Shown here one piece after another: positions 8,577 through 17,528 of a stretch of DNA of 64,000 bases. The translations under genes were made by a program, and so were the position numbers. Origin of the DNA: Clostridiaceae bacterium (GTDB lineage Bacteria; Bacillota; Clostridia; Lachnospirales; Lachnospiraceae); contig JAGZXV010000005.1 in assembly GCA_018378255.1 (NCBI GenBank), positions 5,073 through 69,072 on the forward strand, written 5' to 3'. Each line of letters begins with the position of its first letter. Within the stretch, counting starts at the first letter, position 1. The notes beneath the pieces are model-generated. The model had not been told where the DNA came from. It ran no database searches and saw only the letters and a list, made by a program, of their open reading frames with translations.

Positions 8577-9464
8577 ATGCATAAGTTTTTGCGGTCTGTT
8601 GGTTTTAGCATGTACCAGAAGAGAAAAGAAATTGAAAAATTACTTCAGGAACTGGCAGAGAACGGAGAGGATATCAAACGGCTTAAGATAGAAGCGGATA
8701 CGGAACTGATCAGAATCCGGGCAGAAGCTGCTCCAGGTATGGGAGTGGTGATCTGTGGAGTGGAAGAGGATGGAACGTTCAAAACAGAATATTACTATCC
8801 GTATCTGTCCAGCAAAGATATTTCATCTGTATCTGATTGTTCGATTCAGAGGCACGCGGAAAAAGAAACTTATGCAGGTTTATTGGATGAATATAAGGTT
8901 GGAATCTCTTTAATTTTCTATATTGATAATGCAATGGAGTATCAGGAGAGAAAAATCAGAAAAGAAATTGAAGAGGTTTCGTCTGCATGCTTGACGGGAC
9001 TGTCAGTTAGTGGTAAAATTCTCTTGCCGGTTCAAAAAACTGCGAACCAGATAGAAAAGGCAAAAGTAGCGTCCAAAAACCGCAACAGCCTGTTGGAGGC
9101 TGCTAAAAACGGTGATGAGGATGCGATGGAAACTCTGACAATCGAAGATATCGATCTGTATTCCCAGATTTCCAGAAGAATTATGAAAGAAGATATCTAT
9201 TCGATCATTGATTCCTGTTTTATGCCATGTGGAATCGAGTGTGACCAATATTCGGTGATCGGAGAGATCACACACATTGAGACGAAGAAGAACCGTTTTA
9301 CGGAGGAAGAGGTTTATGATCTCACTCTGGACTGCAATGATCTGGTGTTTCATGTGGGAATCCGTAAGGATGATTTAAAAGGGGAACCTATGGTGGGCCG
9401 CCGTTTTAAAGGCCAGATATGGATGCAGGGGACTGTTAATTTTAAGGAACCTGAGGACATATAA
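8577..9464 (+). CDS. DUF3881 family protein
   Basis: 295-residue soluble protein whose opening HKFLRSVGFSMYQKRKEIEKLL and overall length match my recollection of DUF3881, a family of Lachnospiraceae and relatives with no known function. It has no signal peptide and no transmembrane segment. A middle region reads SKNRNSLLEAAKNGDEDAMETL, followed by EDIYSIIDSCFMPCGIECDQYSVIGEI, a beta-rich end that could be a small binding domain. ATG 8577 follows AAGGTG. It sits between gdhA and a tRNA gene with no close functional partner. Confidence 0.75.
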   Translation: MHKFLRSVGFSMYQKRKEIEKLLQELAENGEDIKRLKIEADTELIRIRAEAAPGMGVVICGVEEDGTFKTEYYYPYLSSKDISSVSDCSIQRHAEKETYAGLLDEYKVGISLIFYIDNAMEYQERKIRKEIEEVSSACLTGLSVSGKILLPVQKTANQIEKAKVASKNRNSLLEAAKNGDEDAMETLTIEDIDLYSQISRRIMKEDIYSIIDSCFMPCGIECDQYSVIGEITHIETKKNRFTEEEVYDLTLDCNDLVFHVGIRKDDLKGEPMVGRRFKGQIWMQGTVNFKEPEDI

Positions 9465-9482
9465 TTAAATAGATAGGTTTAT

Positions 9483-9556
9483 GTTTCTGTAGCTCAGCAG
9501 GATAGAGCGTCCGCCTCCTAAGCGGAAGGCCAGCGGTTCGAATCCGCTCAGGAACG
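9483..9556 (+). tRNA. tRNA-Arg (anticodon CCT)
   Basis: The acceptor arms GTTTCTG and CAGGAAC pair with one G-T wobble. The D-arm is GCTCAGCAGGATAGAGC, the anticodon stem TCCGC/GCGGA holds loop CTCCTAA with anticodon CCT, and the T-arm is AGCGGTTCGAATCCGCT. The discriminator is G and CCA is not encoded. A strong terminator follows directly. Confidence 0.96.
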
Positions 9557-9558
9557 TT

Positions 9559-9602
9559 GGAAGTACCGTAAAACCATTGGGTTTACGGTACTTCCTTTTT
9601 TT
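9559..9602 (+). terminator. Intrinsic terminator of the tRNA-Arg gene
   Basis: 14-bp arms GGAAGTACCGTAAA (9559-9572) and TTTACGGTACTTCC (9582-9595) are followed by seven T residues. Confidence 0.93.
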
Positions 9603-9957
9603 GTTTTACAAGATCCCATGACAGGATAGCTCCACTATTTTACGGAAGTCTCATTTTATATTTTTAGGTAAATGAACACAGTAATATACGGCAAAATAGC
9701 AGGTCCGAAACTGACAAATTTGAAAGATTCGTTATTTCTGCTTTCTTTAAAAATATGAATATGGTAAAATAAAAGTAAGAAAATTCCTTATATTTAAAGT
9801 GGATTCAATGCCGATAAAGAATGCGAACGCGTGAAGAACGTGTTCGCATTCTGGCGTTTTAGGGAAGATGAACAAAATTGTTCATTTTGATAGTACCGAG
9901 TACTTGAGTATGCATCACCGCCGGAATCAAAACTGGCACAAAACATAGGAGATACAT
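9603..9957. other. Intergenic region between tRNA-Arg and the DISM kinase
   Basis: 355 bases without a gene. The left two thirds are AT-rich and I see no coding signal or convincing promoter there. The right third holds structured element copy A (9818-9885) and the AGGAG ribosome site of the kinase. No attachment-site repeat of the tRNA 3' end was visible in the window. Confidence 0.6.
9818..9885 (+). promoter_or_regulatory. Structured double-hairpin leader element, copy A
   Basis: Hairpin 1 (9818-9852) has a 14-bp stem beginning AGAATGCGAAC and a TGAAGAA loop. After exactly 15 bases comes hairpin 2 (9868-9885), ATGAAC-AAAATT-GTTCAT. The same arrangement, loop and spacing recur at 16164-16232, with compensating changes in the inner three pairs of stem 1 (G-T, C-G, G-C here; A-T, T-A, A-T there). 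Covariation of this kind indicates a selected RNA stem or symmetric protein site. It lies 72 bases before the kinase start. It matches no riboswitch I know. Confidence 0.7.
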
Positions 9958-11973
9958 ATGGGGAGAAGCGGAATAAAGAATAAGGATACAGGGAATGGGA
10001 TAAAAAGCGGTATAAGCAGACCGGAAAAGCTGCTGTTGTGGATTGCGCTGCCTTTAATGCTTATATTCTGCGCCGGAGTGTGGATGGTACAGGCCAGCCT
10101 GCCGATAAGATCTGTCCAGTCAGAGACTGGCGTATGGGATATGAGGGATATTGATTTTACAGCGGCAAATGTGCGGTTTACTGGAAAGGTGGAGTACATT
10201 CCCAATCTGTTGCTGACACCGGAGGAATTTGCAGAACATGCGGATCAAGGGGAGGTAGTGGACACTTATGGACATACGGCGGCATATGGAACCAGCCGCA
10301 TCCGTCTTCTCGTGCCAAAAGGCAGGGATTACGTGATAGCTGAAAGTTCCCCATTGTCCTCTGACCGCATTTATATCAATGGAGCATGGATGGAGGATAT
10401 CGGAACGCCTGGGAAGGATGCGGAGACAACCATAGAAGGTGATGTGCTGTTTTCCTATACAGTCCGGGCAGAAGACGGGGAGGTTGAGCTGGTTCAGCAG
10501 GTGGCAAATTATGCTCACCGGAAAAATGAGAGCCATTCCGGGTATGTGATAGGAACCGTCCCTATGATGCGGGCTTTTGTTTCCCGTGCATATGTTGTGA
10601 CAGCCTTACTGGTTGGATGCTTCATGACCTTATTTTTGGTACATATTACCTTGTGGCTGTTGTTTCGCGGCTATCGGGCCAACTTATATTTTGCTTTGTT
10701 CTGTCTGACGTGGGTATTTCGTACATCTGTTACCGGGCCGAAATTGGTAACGGCATTATTTCCTGGTTTTTCTTGGTTTGCGGCATTTGCCATTGAATAT
10801 ATAACTGTAGCCCTGGCTTCGGTGCTTTATGTGCTGATCTTTGAGGCGATGTTTCCGGGAACTATGCAGAAATGGTTCCGGATATTTTTAACGACGGCAT
10901 CCTGCCTGTTTATTGGATGCCATTTCATATTGGATTCTATTACTATTTCGCGGCTTTTAATTTTTTATCAGGCAGTGATGTGTTTTACGATAGTCTATAT
11001 CATTGTAAGAGCGGTCACAAAGATCCGCAGGGTTTCACTGCCGCAGATTTTGTTCCTGGCCGGAGGCGGAATTATGATCTATGCTGCTGTACGGGATATA
11101 CTTTTTTACCGTGATATATTTATTCCTCCATATGGTACCTATGTTAATGCGCCATTATCCGAGATGGCCCTTCTGCTGTTTGTGTTTCTCCAAATGACAG
11201 CGGTATTTATTGGAACTATACGGGAGATGGATGAGGTGCGGTTAAAGGAGCAGAAGCTTTTGGCAGAGAATGCGGCTCTTGGACGGGTGGGCCAGTTGAG
11301 GGCTGATCTTTTGGATACGCTTTCTCATGAAATGCGCACTCCTTTAGCTGTCATGATGGGATACGCGGAACTTGCAGTAAAGGAACTGCGGCTAAAGGGT
11401 GTGAGCGATGAGACGACTGCGGATTTGGATGCTATCGTTTCTGAGGCTGGAAGGCTGGCTGTAATGGTGGAAGAGGCAAGGCGTCTGACCCTTTCAAAAG
11501 AAGCCAAAGAACATAAAAAACCTTTTCTTGCGCAGGACGTTATTCAGCAGACAGCGCGGCTTTATCAGCCCATTTTAGAAAGACACGGCACAGCTTTGTC
11601 TCTGGATCTGGCCACTGATCTGCCTGCCGTATATGGAAGCCCGGGGGAACTGACCCAAGTGATTTTTAATCTGCTTACTAATGCGGGAAGGCATGCGGAG
11701 GGAGGAAGGGTGGCTGTCAGTGCGGAAAAAACGGAAGGAGGAATCCGGGTATGGGTGTTAGATAATGGCAGCGGTATTACGCCGGAATTTCTGCCTCATG
11801 TATTTGAACGCTGTGCTCATAATGATCCGGAGGGAACCGGATTGGGGCTTTTTATCTGTAAGGAAATCATAGAAGGATTTGGCGGAACAATCCGGATAGA
11901 AAGCAGATTAGGAGAAGGTACGAAAGTGATATTTACTCTGCCTGACTGTGAGGAGGAGATAAATGATGAGTGA
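9958..11973 (+). CDS. 7TMR-DISM sensor histidine kinase
   Basis: 671-residue membrane kinase. There is an N-terminal transmembrane segment (about residues 22-42), an extracellular beta-rich domain of the 7TMR-DISM type to about residue 200, then seven hydrophobic helices (about 205-425), a short coiled coil and the kinase core. The H-box is LSHEMRTPLAVMMGYAEL, the N-box NLLTNAGRHAEG, and the G-boxes are DNGSGITPEF and GTGLGLFICKEII. DISM receptors usually sense carbohydrate-like or small ligands outside the cell. ATG 9958 follows AGGAGATACAT. The regulator gene overlaps its end by 11 bases, which makes this a two-component pair. Confidence 0.93.
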   Translation: MGRSGIKNKDTGNGIKSGISRPEKLLLWIALPLMLIFCAGVWMVQASLPIRSVQSETGVWDMRDIDFTAANVRFTGKVEYIPNLLLTPEEFAEHADQGEVVDTYGHTAAYGTSRIRLLVPKGRDYVIAESSPLSSDRIYINGAWMEDIGTPGKDAETTIEGDVLFSYTVRAEDGEVELVQQVANYAHRKNESHSGYVIGTVPMMRAFVSRAYVVTALLVGCFMTLFLVHITLWLLFRGYRANLYFALFCLTWVFRTSVTGPKLVTALFPGFSWFAAFAIEYITVALASVLYVLIFEAMFPGTMQKWFRIFLTTASCLFIGCHFILDSITISRLLIFYQAVMCFTIVYIIVRAVTKIRRVSLPQILFLAGGGIMIYAAVRDILFYRDIFIPPYGTYVNAPLSEMALLLFVFLQMTAVFIGTIREMDEVRLKEQKLLAENAALGRVGQLRADLLDTLSHEMRTPLAVMMGYAELAVKELRLKGVSDETTADLDAIVSEAGRLAVMVEEARRLTLSKEAKEHKKPFLAQDVIQQTARLYQPILERHGTALSLDLATDLPAVYGSPGELTQVIFNLLTNAGRHAEGGRVAVSAEKTEGGIRVWVLDNGSGITPEFLPHVFERCAHNDPEGTGLGLFICKEIIEGFGGTIRIESRLGEGTKVIFTLPDCEEEINDE

Positions 11974-12682
11974 GAAAAAAACCGTTCTTTTAGTGGAAGA
12001 CAACAGGGATTTAAACTATATCAACAGCCGCGCGCTGCGTCTTTCGGGTTATCAGGTGCTGACCGCGCTGACCGTGGCAAAAGCCCGGGAACATCTGGCC
12101 CAGTTTAAGCCTGATGCAATTATATTGGATATTCTTTTGCCGGATGGAAACGGGGTGGACTTCTGCCGGGAAATACGGGAGCAGACAGCAGCTCCCATCC
12201 TGTTTCTGACTTCTGTTTCGGGGGTGGATAAAGCCCTGGAAGGAATCCGTGCAGGCGGAGATGATTATATAACCAAGCCTTTTCATATCGAACTGCTGCT
12301 GGCACGGTTAGAGGCGTTTTGGCGCAGGGATGAAATCAGTAAGCGGGTAAATCCTGCCGATCTGTATACCTGCGGACCGTTGACATTTCAAACAGCGGCA
12401 TGTACTGCACGGTTGAATGGGGAGGATATGATGGTGACTGTTAAGGAGTTTTTGGTCCTGCTCTTGCTGGCGCAGAATGAAGGAAACATGGTTTCAAAAG
12501 AGGTTATCTATAAAAAAGTATGGGGACAGCCTTTAAATGGGAACAGCCAGGCTTTATATGCTGTGGTATCCCGGTTAAAGAAAAAGCTGGAGAATACGGG
12601 AGGAGGAGTTCATTTAAATGCCATGCGTCCGGACGGATATCGCCTGACGATCCAAAAAGATGATGAAAAAGACGGGAATTAA
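11963..12682 (+). CDS. OmpR/PhoB-type response regulator
   Basis: 239-residue regulator: a receiver domain with acidic VEDN pocket, phospho-acceptor Asp in AIILDILLPDGNG, and the switch Lys in DDYITKPFHIELLLARL. A C-terminal winged helix follows (VTVKEFLVLLLLAQNEGNMVSKEVI, ending VVSRLKKKLE and GYRLTIQ). It overlaps the kinase gene by 11 bases. ATG codons at 11963 and 11966 are both possible after AGGAGGAG. The likely target is the adjacent surface-protein gene, and possibly the double-hairpin element upstream of the kinase; both are inference. Confidence 0.93.
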   Translation: MMSEKKTVLLVEDNRDLNYINSRALRLSGYQVLTALTVAKAREHLAQFKPDAIILDILLPDGNGVDFCREIREQTAAPILFLTSVSGVDKALEGIRAGGDDYITKPFHIELLLARLEAFWRRDEISKRVNPADLYTCGPLTFQTAACTARLNGEDMMVTVKEFLVLLLLAQNEGNMVSKEVIYKKVWGQPLNGNSQALYAVVSRLKKKLENTGGGVHLNAMRPDGYRLTIQKDDEKDGN

Positions 12683-12722
12683 AGTCTTGCAGCTGTTAAA
12701 TATGAAGTGTAGGAGGGATAAG

Positions 12723-15700
12723 ATGAAAAGAAAAAGAAAACGGTTATGGTCTATATTGTTAATCATGATGATGATAATTACACAAGCGCCCATCTCAGCA
12801 ATGGGTAAAAATGAGGTTCCGATTGACGGTTCTATCGTTTCTTTTGCCGCACTGGACCAGGATACGGTTACGCAGACCGTTCCACTGGGAACAAAACTTT
12901 CCGAGCTGGATCTGCCGGAAACCCTGGAGGCTAAAATCTGCCGGATAGATGAGGAAATTGTGGACATGGATGAGGAGCTTTTTGACGATGATGAGCTATC
13001 CACTTCCAGCAATGCTAAAAAGGAAACAGATGACCAATCTGATGCAGATGTCATCATGGTTTGGAATACGGTGGATGTGGAATGGAACAGCAGCCCGGAA
13101 TTTGACGGGGATCAGGCAGGGGAATATGTTTTTACTGCGGATACCGGAGAATACATTAGTACTGACGAAGCAGCGCCCCCTCAAATTTATATAACAGTCC
13201 AGGATGAGGAGTCGGAGCAGCTGGCTAATGAATTTAATGGGATTCAATTATTATCCATCAATGACCGGTTTGTTGCACAAGGACTGAAATTTAAAGAGAT
13301 TTCTTCAGATGAAGTGCAGGTCATAGGCTATGATCAGGTATTACCGAGCGGTTTTTTTGAAATACCTTCGGAGGTGGCTGATGGAGACGGAACGGTTTAT
13401 ACGGTGGTTTCGATCGGAAATTCTGCATTTTCCGGGTGTAGCGGCATTACAGAGGTTGTGATTCCCGACAGTATAGAATCCATAGGATCGAATGCATTTA
13501 ATGCATGTAAAAAGCTGGAGGCGGTTACTTTTTCTGAAAATACTGTCACCATAGGAAATTTTGCATTTTCGCAATGCATCAGCCTAAAAAATGTTGATAT
13601 ACCGGATAGCGTTACAAGTATAGGAAAAAATGCGTTTAATGATTGCAGCAGTCTGGAACACGTTATTCTTCCATCCAATATCCATACATTGGAGAATTCC
13701 ATATTTAGCGGCTGCACTAAATTAAAAAGTATTACCTTACCAGATCAGCTTACCCATATTAATGAAGCTGCATTTGAAAGATGCAGCAATCTGGAGCTGA
13801 CCGAATTACCGGTAGGAGTGACAGATATTGGCTCCCGCGCGTTCCAGTCCTGTAAAAGTATTTATAGTATTGTACTGCCGGAAGGTCTTATAAGCATTGG
13901 CGCGAACGTGTTTTATGAATGTGAAAATCTGGAAACAGTTTCAGTACCCGGAAGTGTGAAAAAAATTGGGAGTTATGCTTTCTATAAGTGCAGCCCTGAT
14001 CTGACCGTTACAGTGCCTGTTGCAGACATTGGAACATTGGTTATAGAGAGTGGGTTGGACAGCAGCAATATACTGGTGAGCGATGGCGGAAACATACCGG
14101 TAATGGGAAGCGGTGTATTTGGGGATTACAGCTATCAGGTATTGAAAGATAAGAATGTGCAGATAACAGGGTGGTCAGGTTCGGATGACGATCTTACCAT
14201 TCCTTCAGAGTTTACAGAGGGAGGAGTAACTTATAACGTTGCCAGTATTGGAGATTATGCATTTCTTGGCAACAGTACGCTAAGGAGCGTTACAATTTCT
14301 CACGGCATCACCGCAATTGGAGAAGCGGCATTTAGCAGTTGTCCCAATCTCACAGATATTATGATTCCATCCAGCGTTAATTCCATTGGCAGTTCCGCCT
14401 TTTCATCCTGTTCTAATTTGGAAAAGGCCGGGCTTTCGGAAGGATTAGCCAATATAGGAGATTTGGCATTTGCCTACTGTGATAGTTTAAAGGCCGTCAC
14501 AATTCCATCCAGTACAGTCAATATAGGATCCGCTGCCTTTTCGGTCTGTCAGAATTTGACTGATATTAAAATTTTGGATGGAGTATTAAACATAGGGGAG
14601 CAGGCGTTCTCTTACTGCAGTACTTTGGAAGAGATTATAATTCCAGACAGTGTGGAAAGCCTGGGAGGCAATGCATTTTTTGGCTGTAAAAAACTCCAGT
14701 CTGTTCATGTTGGAAAGGGAATTAAAAAAATCGGTGAACAATGTTTTCCAAATCCATTTGATTATTCCAAGATAACGACTAATTCGCCGCATGTACAGCT
14801 TTTATTAATATACAGCCAAAATATTTCGGGAATACCAGCCTGTACATGGGACGGTGGGGAAGATGTGCCGGACGGCGCAATCGTCACTGTGGACGGACAG
14901 ATAAGCATTGACCGTGATATAAAGATCGATAAAGGAGCCTCTGTTACTATTACGGATGGTGCGGCGCTTATCAACAATAGCAATTTGGTAATTGATGATA
15001 CGGTTGAAAACTATGGACTGATTGAAAACCATGGTCTGATAACCGGCAGCGGATCGATTGCCAATTATGGAAAAATTTATGATTACAGCAACGGTATCCA
15101 TATAACTGTAACAGGAAATCCGGTTAAAATGGCTGCTGAAGTGAGAATCTTAATTTTAGATTCAGCAGGCCGTGAAACTAACACGGCAGTTTATGGAGAT
15201 ACCATTACGATACAGGCGGTTATTAATCCTCCGTCTCTCCTATCCAACCAGGCAGGAAAGGAATTAGTTGACTTTATGGCAGGGGATCTTGTGTTGGATG
15301 GTATAGAAGTAATAAATGGAGCTGCCTCTCCTGAACCGATTGTTTTAACCGGTAACAGCTGGATCCCAGGTTCTTATACGATTACAGCAGAATATAGAGG
15401 CGGAGATGATTTACTGCCAAACCATGCAGAGAGCGTTACCCTGACTGTGGAGAAAAAAAGCCGTACCATACAGTTGGATGGCTGGGAGAATATCAGTACT
15501 TCCGGAATAACCATGAAAAAGGCACAGCCGTCCATGGGAAAAGAGGATGGGGTTATAGAATACGGATATGCAGAGGAAGACAGCGCTGCAAGTGTGAAAT
15601 TCTGGCAGATGAGTCCGAACTTTACCGGATTGTCAGAAGATACCTCATACTATTTCTTTGCAAGAATTGGAGAGGGTGTATTTTATAAAAGCGCTGTTTC

Positions 15701-16154
15701 CGACGGGCTGCTGGGCCGTACAGGCAAAACAGAGCCAGTCCAAAAAAATGATTCCGGCGACAGCAGTTCAGATAATGATTCCGAAGCAATTACCTATCCT
15801 ATTCTGACAGGAGACGTTCCCGCCTCAGAAGGAAGCGGATTGTGGGAGGAATATAATAGCGGCGTGTGGAAATTAAAAAAAGACAGTACCGGAAATTATG
15901 CGAAAAAAGAATGGCTGAAAATAAATGGTACATGGTATTTATTCAACGATAATGCGATCATGTTAAAGGGCTGGGTCTGCGTTAACGGCACATGGTATTA
16001 CTTTGACGCTTCCGGCGCAATGAAAACAGGATGGCAGTTGATTCAAGGCTTTTGGTATTATCTGAAACCGGATGGGGCTATGGCTACAGGCTGGGTTAAT
16101 ACAGACGGCGTCTGGTACTTTTTGAAAGAAGATGGAAGCTGGAACTCTAAGTAA
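12723..16154 (+). CDS. Secreted BspA-like leucine-rich repeat protein with cell-wall-binding repeats
   Basis: 1143-residue exported protein. ATG 12723 follows AGGAGGGATAAG, which is clearly better than the in-frame ATG at 12660 inside the regulator gene. A signal peptide (KRKRKRLWSILLIMMMIITQ) is followed by an acidic spacer carrying SSNAKKE. Two blocks of BspA-type LRR_5 repeats cover about residues 223-430 and 503-676 (pattern IPDSVxSIGxxAFxxCxxLxxV, about 23 residues each). An Ig-like segment follows, then at about 1043-1143 four choline-binding-type repeats (WLKINGTWYLFNDNAIM, GWVCVNGTWYYFDASGAM). It is probably a host- or matrix-contact surface protein controlled by the upstream two-component pair. 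Confidence 0.9.
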   Translation: MKRKRKRLWSILLIMMMIITQAPISAMGKNEVPIDGSIVSFAALDQDTVTQTVPLGTKLSELDLPETLEAKICRIDEEIVDMDEELFDDDELSTSSNAKKETDDQSDADVIMVWNTVDVEWNSSPEFDGDQAGEYVFTADTGEYISTDEAAPPQIYITVQDEESEQLANEFNGIQLLSINDRFVAQGLKFKEISSDEVQVIGYDQVLPSGFFEIPSEVADGDGTVYTVVSIGNSAFSGCSGITEVVIPDSIESIGSNAFNACKKLEAVTFSENTVTIGNFAFSQCISLKNVDIPDSVTSIGKNAFNDCSSLEHVILPSNIHTLENSIFSGCTKLKSITLPDQLTHINEAAFERCSNLELTELPVGVTDIGSRAFQSCKSIYSIVLPEGLISIGANVFYECENLETVSVPGSVKKIGSYAFYKCSPDLTVTVPVADIGTLVIESGLDSSNILVSDGGNIPVMGSGVFGDYSYQVLKDKNVQITGWSGSDDDLTIPSEFTEGGVTYNVASIGDYAFLGNSTLRSVTISHGITAIGEAAFSSCPNLTDIMIPSSVNSIGSSAFSSCSNLEKAGLSEGLANIGDLAFAYCDSLKAVTIPSSTVNIGSAAFSVCQNLTDIKILDGVLNIGEQAFSYCSTLEEIIIPDSVESLGGNAFFGCKKLQSVHVGKGIKKIGEQCFPNPFDYSKITTNSPHVQLLLIYSQNISGIPACTWDGGEDVPDGAIVTVDGQISIDRDIKIDKGASVTITDGAALINNSNLVIDDTVENYGLIENHGLITGSGSIANYGKIYDYSNGIHITVTGNPVKMAAEVRILILDSAGRETNTAVYGDTITIQAVINPPSLLSNQAGKELVDFMAGDLVLDGIEVINGAASPEPIVLTGNSWIPGSYTITAEYRGGDDLLPNHAESVTLTVEKKSRTIQLDGWENISTSGITMKKAQPSMGKEDGVIEYGYAEEDSAASVKFWQMSPNFTGLSEDTSYYFFARIGEGVFYKSAVSDGLLGRTGKTEPVQKNDSGDSSSDNDSEAITYPILTGDVPASEGSGLWEEYNSGVWKLKKDSTGNYAKKEWLKINGTWYLFNDNAIMLKGWVCVNGTWYYFDASGAMKTGWQLIQGFWYYLKPDGAMATGWVNTDGVWYFLKEDGSWNSK

Positions 16155-16163
16155 TAAAAGGGA

Positions 16164-16232
16164 CAGAATGCGAACATATGAAGAATATGTTCGCATTCTG
16201 CCGTTTCAGGGATTATGAACAAAATCGTTCAT
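16164..16232 (+). promoter_or_regulatory. Structured double-hairpin leader element, copy B
   Basis: Hairpin 1 (16164-16200) has the same outer stem AGAATGCGAAC and loop TGAAGAA as copy A, with inner pairs ATA/TAT and one extra C-G closing pair. After 15 bases comes hairpin 2 (16215-16232), ATGAAC-AAAATC-GTTCAT. Conserved linker CTGnCGTTTyAGGGA joins them. It starts nine bases after the LRR gene stop and ends about 80 bases before the GGDEF gene, so it could be a leader of that gene, a 3' element of the LRR gene, or both. Confidence 0.7.
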
Positions 16233-16313
16233 CTTTGAAACTATGAGACTGGAGAGTGTCTCAAAGCAGGAACATAAAATCATTTAGATTACAGAAAGGT
16301 GGGCGTGTATTAT

Positions 16314-17318
16314 ATGAAAAGTGTATTGACAATTTTGAAGAATGAAAACAGGCGGTTAAGCCAGCAGGTGGAGCTTGATTGGCTGACGGGGCTGTATAAC
16401 CGGATGACCGTTGAGGAAAAGGTCAATAAGCTATTAAAGGAAAATAAATTTGGTGTGCTGTTTGTCCTTGATATAGATAATTTTAAGAGTATTAATGACC
16501 GATATGGCCATCTTGCGGGAGATCAGGTTCTACGGGGTGTTGCCCATATTTTAAAGAAAATGGTCTTCAACAAGGATATAGTGGGGCGTATTGGCGGAGA
16601 TGAGTTTGTCGTATTTATGAATGTAAACCCAGGCCCTGATTTCGTAGAGGAACGCTGTCAGCAGATAAAAAAGCAGTTTCTCAATCTGCCCTGGTCTTCA
16701 TTTATCGTCAGCAGGCTGTCTATTACGATCTGCGGCAGCAGTTATCATGAGGGAGACAACTATCAAAGTATGTTTGACCGGGCGGACCAGTATCTGATTC
16801 AGGAAAAAAAGCTGCTTAAAATGAACAGCGCTTATTCAGATAAAAACCGGCAGGAGGAAAAGGACATAAAGAGCCTGGTCATTGATATGAAGCAGGTCAG
16901 CCGGGAGCTGTCTGAACCTGACCCGCAGAAAGGGGCGTATTGCCAGGATTACGACAGCTTTGTCAGTATATACCGTTTTGTGGAGCGGCGGCTTCAGAGG
17001 GTAAAATCCAATGTTTACAGCATGCTTTTAACCTTGGCGGATGAAAATGGAGACTTCCCGGAACTGCCTGTCCGTGTTGCGTTGATGGAAGAACTGCATG
17101 GGATAATCCAGCAGTCCCTGCGGGCGGGAGATGTGTTTACCAGATACAGCAGCTGCCAGTATCTCATCATGATTTCTGACGCCACGGATCTGCAGACAGA
17201 CGCTGTTGCAGAACGTATCCGGAAGATATTTGTAAGCAGCCCTTCCGTATCGGGAAAATACAGCCTGCTCTACAACCGGTATCCTTTGAAACCATCAACA
17301 CCGGCTTTGAAAAAATAA
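16314..17318 (+). CDS. GGDEF domain protein with a second degenerate GGDEF-like domain
   Basis: 334 residues from ATG 16314, which follows AAAGGTGGG by about 10 bases; a GTG at 16299 would overlap that site. The N-terminal domain is a probable diguanylate cyclase: DWLTGLYNRMTVEEK, DIDNFKSINDRYGHLAGDQVL and RIGGDEFVVFM with an intact signature. The C-terminal half (about 190-320) has the same fold pattern (VYSMLLTLADENGDFPEL) but reads RYSSCQYLIMISDA where the signature should be, so it is probably catalytically dead. No membrane segment or sensor domain precedes it. It is soluble and may be regulated through its leader element. Confidence 0.88.
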   Translation: MKSVLTILKNENRRLSQQVELDWLTGLYNRMTVEEKVNKLLKENKFGVLFVLDIDNFKSINDRYGHLAGDQVLRGVAHILKKMVFNKDIVGRIGGDEFVVFMNVNPGPDFVEERCQQIKKQFLNLPWSSFIVSRLSITICGSSYHEGDNYQSMFDRADQYLIQEKKLLKMNSAYSDKNRQEEKDIKSLVIDMKQVSRELSEPDPQKGAYCQDYDSFVSIYRFVERRLQRVKSNVYSMLLTLADENGDFPELPVRVALMEELHGIIQQSLRAGDVFTRYSSCQYLIMISDATDLQTDAVAERIRKIFVSSPSVSGKYSLLYNRYPLKPSTPALKK

Positions 17319-17334
17319 ATCGAACATATAATAT

Positions 17335-17384
17335 AAAATAGCAATATGCGGATTACGATACCGCGCAAAATATTGCTATTTTTT
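17335..17384 (+). terminator. Intrinsic terminator of the GGDEF gene
   Basis: AAAATAGCAATAT (17335-17347) pairs with ATATTGCTATTTT and the T-run continues to 17384. The loop contains a nested GCGG/CCGC pairing. The kinase downstream is therefore a separate unit. Confidence 0.85.
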
Positions 17385-17528
17385 ATGTGGTTTGTTATAC
17401 TTAGAATATTATTATGAATGTGAACAAAGTAAGTATTAAGAATATTGTTTACAGATTGGTAAACAAGAAACTGAAATAAAACAAAAAATGGGAAACAACA
17501 GGAAGGGAAAACCTTGGGAGGATATAAG

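Noticed and set aside
9818..9852. LexA box or c-di-GMP riboswitch reading of the first hairpin
   Set aside because: GAAC and GTTC are 13 bases apart, not 4, so it is not a LexA site. None of the conserved GEMM-I/II riboswitch motifs is present.
12660..12722. Upstream extension of the LRR protein from ATG 12660
   Set aside because: It overlaps the regulator gene and puts 21 charged residues before the signal peptide. AGGAGGG stands just before ATG 12723.
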